This document shows, piece after piece, positions 1-5,006 of a stretch of DNA of 5,006 nt. The notes below the pieces were generated by a model that was given only the letters and a program-made list of their open reading frames with translations, was not told the origin of the DNA and made no database searches. Positions within the stretch are counted from its first letter, which is position 1; each line of letters begins with the position of its first letter. Both the position numbers and the translations under genes were made by a program. This stretch comes from an uncultured Ignavibacteria bacterium. Its GTDB lineage: Bacteria > Bacteroidota > Ignavibacteria > Ignavibacteriales > Melioribacteraceae. The stretch is from NCBI GenBank assembly GCA_937930275.1, contig CALGLM010000029.1, positions 1-5,006 of the forward strand, in the 5' to 3' direction.

Positions 1-1
1 T

Positions 2-430
2 GTTCCGTTTAATAACTTTTATACCGGATTTAAAACATTTAGTTTATTAAAAAACGAGTACATTGCATTTATAAGAATAAAAATTCCTACAGAAGCCGAT
101 ACGGCTTGGTATTTTAGAAAAGTCGGTCAACGGTTTTCGATGGCAATTAGTAAAGTATCTTTAGCAATGTTATTAAAAATTGAAAATAATACAATTAAAG
201 ATATAAAACTTAGTACTGGGAGTGTTAAGCCATACATAAAACGTGAAACTGAAGTTGAAAATTATTTATTGAATAAAGAATTAGTTAATAAAGTATTTAA
301 CGAAGCTTCGGAAATAATAAAAAAGAACATTTCCCCGATATCCGATATTAGGTCAATTAAAAATTTTAGGGAATATTTAACTTCTCAACTATTAAAAGAA
401 GCGTTATTTTTAGCTAAAGATGTGCTTTAA
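2..430 (+). CDS. Molybdenum hydroxylase FAD subunit (xanthine/CO dehydrogenase type), C-terminal part, 5'-truncated
   Basis: The reading frame is open from base 2 to the TAA at 428-430 and gives 142 residues of a protein whose N-terminus lies outside the window. The ATG at 140 is an internal methionine (residue 47 of the fragment), not a start. Residues 1-29 (FYTGFKTF, then IRIKIP) look like the end of the FAD-binding domain of molybdopterin dehydrogenases. Residues about 36-142 look like the CO dehydrogenase flavoprotein C-terminal domain, with the characteristic YFRKVGQRFSMAISKVSLA stretch (about 37-55) and a later STGSVKP. In this family the FAD subunit passes electrons from the 2Fe-2S and molybdenum subunits to NAD or another acceptor, usually in the cytoplasm. 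The substrate (xanthine, CO, aldehyde or other) cannot be told from this fragment. Partner subunits, if clustered, must lie upstream, because the next gene is an unrelated lipoprotein. Confidence 0.85.
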   Translation, partial: VPFNNFYTGFKTFSLLKNEYIAFIRIKIPTEADTAWYFRKVGQRFSMAISKVSLAMLLKIENNTIKDIKLSTGSVKPYIKRETEVENYLLNKELVNKVFNEASEIIKKNISPISDIRSIKNFREYLTSQLLKEALFLAKDVL

Positions 431-462
431 ATCATACATACCTGTTAATGTGATAGAAACGA

Positions 463-493
463 TTTGTTTTTTTTTCAAATAGTTGTATATTGA
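463..493 (+). promoter_or_regulatory. Possible Bacteroidota-type promoter for the lipoprotein gene
   Basis: TTTG at 463-466 is followed after 19 nt by TATATTGA at 486-493, a partial match to the Bacteroidota -33/-7 pattern (TTTG, about 19-21 nt, TAnnTTTG). The -7 half lacks the final TG of the consensus. Most of the spacer is a run of nine T (467-475). A start site near 500 would leave a leader of about 45 nt before the lipoprotein start. The rest of the gap (431-541) is AT-rich, with no convincing terminator for the upstream gene, so read-through from upstream is possible. Confidence 0.3.
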
Positions 494-535
494 ACTTAGT
501 AATATTTATTAATTAATTGACCAAATAAAAATATC

Positions 536-540
536 GGAGG
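536..540 (+). promoter_or_regulatory. Shine-Dalgarno site of the lipoprotein gene
   Basis: GGAGG sits 4 nt before the ATG at 545 but only 1 nt before the ATG at 542. The spacing favours 545 as the real start of the two adjacent ATG codons. A site this strong is notable because Bacteroidota often lack a clear one. Confidence 0.7.
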
Positions 541-544
541 TATG

Positions 545-1087
545 ATGAAAAAATTATCATCATTAGTTGTATTATTAGTGTTATCGGTTATGTTTATAAG
601 ATGCGGAGGTTCACAACCTTTACCTGAAACTGATAAAATGGACATGCCGGAATGGTTTTTAACTCCACCGGAAGATCCAAGTTATTTTTACGGAGTTGCA
701 ACTGCTACTTCAAAGGATATGCAATTAGCTATTGATAAAGCAACTACAGATGCAAGAGCAAAAATTGCTCAACAAGTTGAAATCAAAGTACAAGGGCTTC
801 AGAAAAAATTTGACGAAGAAGTAGGTACGGGAGAAAACAGTACATTATTACAACAATTTACTCAAGCTACAAAAACAGTTGTTAACCAAAGTTTAACCGG
901 TAGCAAAGTTAAAGAGAAAAAATTATTTCAAGACGGTAAAAATTGGCGTGCATATGTTCTTGTTGAATATCCTATTGGTGCCGCGAACACTGCTTTAATG
1001 CAACAATTACAAAAACAAGAAGAATTATACACACGTTTTAGATCTTCACAGACATTTAAAGAACTTGACGAAGAAATGAAAAAGTAA
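545..1087 (+). CDS. LPP20-like lipoprotein
   Basis: A 180-residue predicted lipoprotein (181 if the adjacent ATG at 542 is used; ribosome-site spacing favours 545). Residues 1-19 form a type II signal peptide: MKK, a hydrophobic core (LVVLLVLSV), then FIR before Cys20, the predicted lipidated residue. Arg directly before the Cys is unusual, but the following GGS is typical. No acidic cluster follows the Cys, so a surface-export signal is not evident and a periplasm-facing location is more likely (inference). The mature part has PEWFLTPP (35-42), YGVATATS (49-56), an alanine- and charge-rich helical stretch (60-90, including DARAKIAQQVEIKV) and a strand WRAYVLVEYP (134-143). This is the general layout of LPP20-like envelope lipoproteins. 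The C-terminus (150-180) is Gln/Glu/Lys-rich and probably helical. The molecular role of these proteins is poorly known. The gene appears monocistronic, with its own terminator downstream. Confidence 0.8.
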   Translation: MKKLSSLVVLLVLSVMFIRCGGSQPLPETDKMDMPEWFLTPPEDPSYFYGVATATSKDMQLAIDKATTDARAKIAQQVEIKVQGLQKKFDEEVGTGENSTLLQQFTQATKTVVNQSLTGSKVKEKKLFQDGKNWRAYVLVEYPIGAANTALMQQLQKQEELYTRFRSSQTFKELDEEMKK

Positions 1088-1107
1088 AAATTTAAAATTT
1101 ATATCAA

Positions 1108-1147
1108 AAAAAATCCTTTCAATAATAATATATTGAAGGGATTTTTT
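1108..1147 (+). terminator. Rho-independent terminator after the lipoprotein gene
   Basis: The arms 1108-1124 and 1131-1147 form a 17-bp stem with one G-T wobble (1117/1138) around the 6-nt loop ATAATA. The right arm ends in six T (1142-1147) and the left arm starts in a run of A, giving the A-stem-T pattern of an intrinsic terminator. It begins 20 nt after the lipoprotein stop. The following stretch up to the helicase promoter (1148-1224) is AT-rich and I see nothing else in it. Confidence 0.85.
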
Positions 1148-1224
1148 ATTTTAAAGCATTTATTCATCAATCCTCCAAAATCTCTAAATTTTAAAAATTA
1201 ATAAACTTATAATATGCTTAAACT

Positions 1225-1256
1225 TTTGAAAGTTTGCAATATTTTTGTTATATTTG
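1225..1256 (+). promoter_or_regulatory. Bacteroidota-type promoter for the helicase-phosphofructokinase operon
   Basis: TTTG at 1225-1228, a 20-nt spacer, and TATATTTG at 1249-1256 match the Bacteroidota primary sigma factor consensus (TTTG, then TAnnTTTG) exactly. Transcription would start around 1260-1263, leaving a leader of only about 15-18 nt before the ATG at 1278. That leader has just a weak AAGG (1270-1273) as ribosome site. The short leader leaves no room for a riboswitch or attenuator. Confidence 0.75.
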
Positions 1257-1277
1257 CACGTTAAAAAATAAGGTGTT

Positions 1278-3455
1278 ATGAAAGAACTAAACGATTTGAA
1301 TACTGAACAACTTAAGGCAGTCGAGTATATCGGCGGACCTCAAATGATAGTAGCCGGAGCAGGATCCGGAAAGACAAGAGTACTTACCTATAAAATTGCA
1401 TATCTTATAAAAAACGGTTATGAACCGGAATCCATATTAGCTTTAACATTTACAAATAAAGCCGCTCGTGAAATGAAGGAGCGAATAATTGGATTAATAG
1501 GTGAAGAAGCTAAAAAACTTTGGATGGGTACATTTCATTCAATTTTTGCCCGAATTTTACGAGTTGAAGCAAAAAAACTTAATTATGAACCAAACTTTTG
1601 TATTTATGATAGAGAAGACTCGGTTTCGCAAATTTCATTTTTGATGGAACTATTTAATTATACCAATATTGAAGGATTTACCGCAAATAATGTTCAGCAT
1701 CGTATTAGCAACCTTAAAAACAGAATGATTTCGGCCGAAGAGTATAATACTCGTATTGCTCAAACTTCTATCGAAAAGAAAATAGGCGAAATATACTTGG
1801 AATACACTAAAAGATTAAGAGAAAATAACTCAATGGATTTTGATGATTTATTGTTAAAACCGATTGAATTATTTAATAATAATCCTAAAGTATTGCAAAA
1901 ATATGTAAAACAATTTAAATATATCTTAGTTGATGAGTATCAAGATACAAATAAAGCCCAATACGAATTGATTAAATTGATTAATAACAACCGCGGAAAA
2001 GTTTCTGTTGTTGGAGATGATGCTCAAAGTATATATGGTTGGCGTGGTGCAGTTATACAGAATATTTTGGGTTTTGAAGGTGATTTTCCAAAAGCTAAAG
2101 TATTTAAACTTGAGCAAAATTACAGATCTACAAAAGTTATTTTACAAGCGGCCGATTCAGTTATTAAAAACAACCCTGGTCAAATTCAAAAAACACTTTG
2201 GACAAAAAATGTTGAAGGTGAGTTAATTACCGTTATTCGCTGTTCTGATGAAAAAGACGAAGCTTTACAAATAGCAAAACACATCAAAAAAGAAATTAGC
2301 AGCAGAAAAATTGGGTTAAATGACATCGCAATTTTATATCGAATTAACTCTCAAAGCCGTGCATTAGAAGACGCATTCCGTAGAACAAAAATTCCATATA
2401 AGATAATAGGCGGTATTGAGTTTTATCGTAGAAAAGAAGTAAAGGACCTTGTTGCATATCTTAGAGTATTAAGCAATCAACAAGATGAAGAAAGTTTACT
2501 AAGAATTATGAATTTTCCTCAAAGGGGAATAGGAAGCACATCTATTAGCAAAATGATTTCTTTCAGTAGAAATTTGAATATCACTTTATTTACTACAATG
2601 GCTCGAGTATTTGAAGTTATTGAAGTAAAAGAAAGAATTCAAAAAAATGTTAAACAATTTAAAATTTTATTAGATAAATATATTGAGTTAAAGAAAAAAT
2701 TACCTTTATATGAATTAATACATTCTTTGGTTGACGAATTGGGTGTATTAAAAATGTTCAAAGATGAAAATACTCCCGAATCAATGGCAAGATACGACAA
2801 CGTACAAGAGTTACTTTCGGCAGTAAAAGAATATATGACTGAAAATCAAAGTGCGACTGTAGAAGATTTTCTTGCAGAAGTATCGTTAGTTAGCGGTGTT
2901 GACCAGATGAATAACGCAGAAAACTCAATTACGTTAATGACTGTACATATGGCAAAAGGTTTGGAATTTCCGATTGTATTTGTAACAGGATTGGAAGAAG
3001 ATATCTTTCCGTTAAATCAAAAATTTGATTCGGATGCAAAAGCAGAAGAAGAGAGACGATTATTTTATGTTGCCTTAACTCGCGCCGAAAAGAAAGTTTA
3101 TTTAACATATGCAAGATCGCGTTATCGTTTTGGAGAAGTTGCATACCAAGAGAAATCAAGATTTTTACGTGAAATTGATCCGGAAACTATAATGGATGTA
3201 AACGGTGGTCCGGGAAGAAAAGCAGGAAATAAAAGAAAGACATATTTTGACGAGTTTTATCAAGAAGGCTTTGATGATTTTGACCAAGAACGTAGAAATT
3301 TAAGAGTCGGAAGTAGGGTAAGCCATGAAAATTTTGGTGTCGGCAAAATACAAGCAATTACCGGAACAGGAGAAATGCAAAAAGTTACGGTTGCATTTGA
3401 AGATTACGGTGTAAAACAACTTTTAGTTAAACTTGCTAATTTAAAATTATTGTAA
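1278..3455 (+). CDS. uvrD: UvrD/PcrA-type superfamily 1 DNA helicase
   Basis: A full-length 725-residue 3'-5' ATP-dependent DNA helicase, the usual size for PcrA/UvrD. In the family it unwinds DNA in nucleotide excision and mismatch repair, and removes recombinase or RNA polymerase from DNA. All SF1A motifs are visible: Q motif LNTEQ (7-11); Walker A AGAGSGKT (26-33, Lys32); motif Ia LTFTNKAA (56-63); GTFHS (84-88); Walker B VDEYQDTN (218-225, Asp219 and Glu220); motif III VGDDAQSIYGWRGA (245-258); motif IV EQNYRST (279-285); motif V TVHMAKGLEF (555-564); motif VI YVALTRAE (597-604). After a linker (about 635-673), residues 674-725 (VGSRVSHENFGVGKI onward) form the Tudor-like C-terminal domain that in PcrA/UvrD contacts RNA polymerase. 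Its presence favours PcrA/UvrD over Rep. It is probably co-transcribed with the phosphofructokinase 22 nt downstream. No key residue is missing. Confidence 0.95.
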   Translation: MKELNDLNTEQLKAVEYIGGPQMIVAGAGSGKTRVLTYKIAYLIKNGYEPESILALTFTNKAAREMKERIIGLIGEEAKKLWMGTFHSIFARILRVEAKKLNYEPNFCIYDREDSVSQISFLMELFNYTNIEGFTANNVQHRISNLKNRMISAEEYNTRIAQTSIEKKIGEIYLEYTKRLRENNSMDFDDLLLKPIELFNNNPKVLQKYVKQFKYILVDEYQDTNKAQYELIKLINNNRGKVSVVGDDAQSIYGWRGAVIQNILGFEGDFPKAKVFKLEQNYRSTKVILQAADSVIKNNPGQIQKTLWTKNVEGELITVIRCSDEKDEALQIAKHIKKEISSRKIGLNDIAILYRINSQSRALEDAFRRTKIPYKIIGGIEFYRRKEVKDLVAYLRVLSNQQDEESLLRIMNFPQRGIGSTSISKMISFSRNLNITLFTTMARVFEVIEVKERIQKNVKQFKILLDKYIELKKKLPLYELIHSLVDELGVLKMFKDENTPESMARYDNVQELLSAVKEYMTENQSATVEDFLAEVSLVSGVDQMNNAENSITLMTVHMAKGLEFPIVFVTGLEEDIFPLNQKFDSDAKAEEERRLFYVALTRAEKKVYLTYARSRYRFGEVAYQEKSRFLREIDPETIMDVNGGPGRKAGNKRKTYFDEFYQEGFDDFDQERRNLRVGSRVSHENFGVGKIQAITGTGEMQKVTVAFEDYGVKQLLVKLANLKLL

Positions 3456-3467
3456 TCAATATAACTT

Positions 3468-3471
3468 GGAG
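3468..3471 (+). promoter_or_regulatory. Shine-Dalgarno site deciding the phosphofructokinase start
   Basis: GGAG lies 6 nt before the ATG at 3478. An in-frame TTG at 3466 would add four residues (MENK), but it overlaps this ribosome site and is not a credible start. Confidence 0.75.
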
Positions 3472-3477
3472 AATAAA

Positions 3478-4512
3478 ATGAAAATCGGGATTTTAACCGG
3501 CGGAGGCGATTGCCCAGGCTTAAATGCCGTTATCCGTGCGGTTGTTCGTAAATCTATTAAATTAGGACACGAGTGTGTCGGTTTAAAGAACGGCTGGAAA
3601 GGTTTATTAGAAAAAAATTGTGAGCCATTAGGAATGGACGAAATTTCCGGCATTTTGCATCGCGGCGGAACAATTTTAGGTTCATCGCGTACTAATGTTT
3701 ACAAAGTACCAAACGGTGAACAGACTGCAATTAATAATATGAAAGAATTAGGACTTGATGCTCTGGTTGCAATAGGTGGTGAGGATACATTAGGAATTGC
3801 AGCAAAACTACATAAAGCAGGTGCAAATGTAGTTGGCGTTCCAAAAACGATTGATAACGATTTGAACGCTACAGATTATACTTTTGGATTTGATACAGCT
3901 CTAAATATAGCTACGGAAGCTATTGATAGGCTACATACAACGGCAGAATCACATAATAGAGTAATGGTTGTTGAAGTTATGGGTCGTCACGCCGGCTGGA
4001 TTGCTTTGTATAGCGGTATTGCAGGTGGTGCCGATATTATTCTAATTCCCGAAAAGAAATTTGATTTGGACGAAGTCTGTGAATCCTTAAAAAGAAGACA
4101 TGCTTCCGGTAAATCTTTTAGTATCGTTGTTGTTGCCGAAGGAGCTACATTCAAAACAGAAGGAGACGAAGGATTAATTCTTGCAAGTATGAAAAAAGAC
4201 TCTTTCGGTCATGTAATGTTAGGCGGAATAGGAAATGTTGTTGCCGAAGAGATAGAAAGAAGAACCGGTTTTGAAACTCGTGCAACAGTATTAGGACACA
4301 TTCAAAGAGGCGGAACACCTACAGCCTTTGATAGAGTATTAGGCACAAGATTCGGCGTTTTTGCTGCAGAGTTAGTAAATAAAGGGGAATGGGGAAAAAT
4401 GGCTGCCTTACGCGGAACAAGCATAGTTGCAGTTTCCTTAGAAGAGGCAGTAGGCGAACTAAAAACAGTTAAAGACGATTTATACGAAGTTGCATCAACG
4501 TTTTTTGGTTGA
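3478..4512 (+). CDS. pfp: 6-phosphofructokinase, group III, predicted pyrophosphate-dependent (PfkA/Pfp family)
   Basis: A complete 344-residue cytoplasmic enzyme of the PfkA family, phosphorylating fructose 6-phosphate to fructose 1,6-bisphosphate. The ATG at 3478 gives MKIGILTGGGDCPGLN, the standard family N-terminus with the phosphate-donor loop. Other motifs are GGEDT (100-104), PKTIDND (122-128, with Asp126 as the likely catalytic base), MGRHAGW (168-174, substrate binding), AEG (220-222) and GHIQRGGTP (273-281). The E. coli positions Gly104 and Gly124, which fit ATP, correspond here to Asp103 and Lys123. The Asp/Lys pair is established as the signature of PPi-dependent enzymes, so a reversible diphosphate-fructose-6-phosphate 1-phosphotransferase is predicted. 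Such an enzyme saves ATP in glycolysis and can run in the gluconeogenic direction. The 'GGED' and 'PKTIDND' forms resemble the actinobacterial-type group III enzymes. It follows the helicase by 22 nt with no terminator between, and ends just before a strong hairpin. Confidence 0.93.
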   Translation: MKIGILTGGGDCPGLNAVIRAVVRKSIKLGHECVGLKNGWKGLLEKNCEPLGMDEISGILHRGGTILGSSRTNVYKVPNGEQTAINNMKELGLDALVAIGGEDTLGIAAKLHKAGANVVGVPKTIDNDLNATDYTFGFDTALNIATEAIDRLHTTAESHNRVMVVEVMGRHAGWIALYSGIAGGADIILIPEKKFDLDEVCESLKRRHASGKSFSIVVVAEGATFKTEGDEGLILASMKKDSFGHVMLGGIGNVVAEEIERRTGFETRATVLGHIQRGGTPTAFDRVLGTRFGVFAAELVNKGEWGKMAALRGTSIVAVSLEEAVGELKTVKDDLYEVASTFFG

Positions 4513-4538
4513 TAATATATCTAACAATTAAAAAAGTT

Positions 4539-4568
4539 AAAAGCACTCAAATTAATTTGAGTGCTTTT
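4539..4568. terminator. Bidirectional terminator between convergent operons
   Basis: A perfect 30-bp inverted repeat centred at 4553/4554 folds as a 13-bp stem (4539-4551 with 4556-4568) around the loop TTAA. On the + strand it ends in TTTTTT (4565-4570), 26 nt after the phosphofructokinase stop. On the - strand the stem ends in TTTT, followed by AAC and six more T (4530-4535), so it can also end the transporter operon. The - strand small gene stops within the loop. Confidence 0.88.
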
Positions 4569-4674
4569 TTGTTTTATTCCCGAATAAAACTTTCTTATAA
4601 CAATAAACTGTTAACCCTATAATTAAGCTCCAAGAAGCAATTAAAAATATATATCCTTCAGTTTTCAATTCCAT
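4552..4674 (-). CDS. Small membrane subunit of an NSS transporter (MetS-like)
   Basis: A 40-residue ORF, ATG at 4674-4672 and TAA at 4554-4552. Its start overlaps the stop of the upstream transporter gene by one base (TAATG), so translational coupling is likely; AAGAGA a few bases upstream may act as a weak ribosome site. The protein starts MELKTEGYIF, has one hydrophobic span (about residues 8-26, containing LIASWSLIIGLTVY) and a basic tail (KK, then NKTKKH), predicting a single-span membrane protein with the C-terminus in the cytoplasm. Tiny single-span proteins encoded directly after NSS transporters are known as MetS-type small subunits; in Corynebacterium glutamicum MetS is needed with MetP for methionine/alanine uptake. 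The assignment rests on position, size and topology, not on an alignment. The last few codons and the stop lie inside the terminator hairpin. Confidence 0.75.
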   Translation of the reverse strand: MELKTEGYIFLIASWSLIIGLTVYCYKKVLFGNKTKKHSN

Positions 4675-4961
4675 TATTTTCTCTTATTTTTGAATGCAAA
4701 ATGAATTAAAACAAACAGAGCAACCAAGATAATGAACATTCCGATTCTTGTAGCAATAACAAAAGGAACATTTTCTTGCGAAACGTTTTTTAACATAAAA
4801 ATAGGAATAGCATCTTGAACTAACCACCATACCATAATAACCGAAAGTATTGTAGGAGTAATATATTTCATAATAAATTTAAAAAACATCGGAATTTTAA
4901 TTTCAGCACCTGTTTTAATTTCTTCAAAAGCTTCGTCTGCTCCAAAAAACCACATAAAAAT
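4674..4961 (-). CDS. Sodium-dependent transporter of the NSS family, C-terminal part, 5'-truncated by the contig end
   Basis: The last 95 residues of a membrane transporter; the rest lies beyond the end of the genomic sequence at 4961. From the cut it reads IFMWFFGADEAFEEIKTG, then AEIKIPMFFKFIMKYITP, a pattern typical of the cytoplasmic loop before the final helices of bacterial neurotransmitter:sodium symporters. Two membrane spans follow: about ITPTILSVIMVWWLV, and ATRIGMFIILVALFVLIHFAF. It ends in a basic KNKRK tail. NSS proteins couple Na+ entry to uptake of amino acids or related solutes; the substrate cannot be judged from the C-terminus. The single-span MetS-like gene starting on its stop codon supports the NSS call. 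The frame continues into adapter sequence upstream, where a GTG at 4976 would give the false N-terminus MLFRS; those residues are artificial. Confidence 0.82.
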   Translation of the reverse strand: MFMWFFGADEAFEEIKTGAEIKIPMFFKFIMKYITPTILSVIMVWWLVQDAIPIFMLKNVSQENVPFVIATRIGMFIILVALFVLIHFAFKNKRK

Positions 4962-5006
4962 AGATCGGAAGAGCACACGTCTGAACTCCAGTCACCGTAC
5001 GTAATC
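4962..5006 (+). other. Illumina TruSeq adapter with index (non-genomic contamination)
   Basis: From 4962 the sequence is AGATCGGAAGAGC followed by ACACGTCTGAACTCCAGTCAC (ending 4995), the standard TruSeq index-side adapter. The bases from 4996 on, CGTACGTA then ATC, fit an index followed by the start of the constant adapter tail; from memory it matches TruSeq index 22. The first A is probably the A-tail added in library preparation. Genomic sequence therefore ends at 4961. Confidence 0.98.

Noticed and set aside
140..430. A separate 96-residue gene starting at the ATG at 140
   Set aside because: The same frame is open back to base 2 and the upstream residues fit the FAD-subunit family, so 140 is an internal methionine of a truncated gene.
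431..480. Terminator after the FAD-subunit gene (weak hairpin 431-436/449-454, or ATTTG/CAAAT around the T run)
   Set aside because: The stems are only 5-6 bp, mostly A-T, and badly placed relative to the T run; not enough to call.
1926..2117. Minus-strand 63-codon ORF inside the helicase gene
   Set aside because: It is the antisense shadow of a strongly conserved helicase region (motifs II-III) with no ribosome site or family resemblance.
2008..2226. Plus-strand 72-codon ORF inside the helicase gene
   Set aside because: It is an out-of-frame shadow of the helicase coding sequence with a low-complexity product typical of AT-rich frames.
2929..3159. Minus-strand 76-codon ORF opposite helicase motifs V and VI
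   Set aside because: It is the antisense shadow of conserved coding sequence, with no independent signal.
3456..3653. Minus-strand 65-codon ORF opposite the phosphofructokinase N-terminus
   Set aside because: It is antisense to the conserved donor-binding region and has no promoter or ribosome site.
4962..4976. GTG start and MLFRS N-terminus for the transporter fragment
   Set aside because: These bases are adapter, so the residues do not exist in the organism; the gene continues beyond the contig end.
1..5006. A new defence, mobile or otherwise undescribed multi-gene system
   Set aside because: All sizeable ORFs belong to recognisable families, base composition looks even throughout, and no repeats, integrase, transposase or CRISPR-like array is visible.

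Overview
The window looks like the end of an AT-rich metagenome or draft-genome contig, probably from the Bacteroidota or a close relative in the FCB group. Three things point that way: a textbook Bacteroidota promoter (TTTG, 20 nt, TATATTTG) ahead of the helicase gene, an LPP20-like lipoprotein of a kind common in that group, and a group III phosphofructokinase. This placement is inference; no rRNA or other marker gene is present to confirm it.

Layout on the + strand: (1) the 3' end of a gene for the FAD subunit of a xanthine dehydrogenase/CO dehydrogenase-type molybdenum hydroxylase, cut by the window start (2-430); (2) a small LPP20-like lipoprotein gene (545-1087) with a strong Shine-Dalgarno site and its own hairpin terminator; (3) a probable two-gene operon of a UvrD/PcrA helicase (1278-3455) and a phosphofructokinase (3478-4512), 22 nt apart, behind the consensus promoter. 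On the - strand, converging on this operon, are (4) the C-terminus of an NSS-family sodium-dependent transporter (4674-4961) and (5) a 40-residue single-span membrane protein (4552-4674) whose start overlaps the transporter stop by one base (TAATG). The small protein resembles the MetS-type small subunits of NSS transporters. A perfect 30-bp palindrome between the converging operons can serve as terminator for both, and the stop codon of the small gene lies in its loop.

The last 45 bases (4962-5006) are not genomic: they are Illumina TruSeq adapter with its index. The true sequence ends at 4961, and any protein called across that point starts with adapter-encoded residues.

The most informative biology is (a) the phosphofructokinase, whose Asp103 and Lys123 predict use of pyrophosphate rather than ATP, and (b) the small transporter subunit, which automatic calling easily misses. 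Otherwise the region is ordinary chromosomal housekeeping sequence. I see no CRISPR array, mobile element, tRNA or rRNA, and no evidence of a new multi-gene system.
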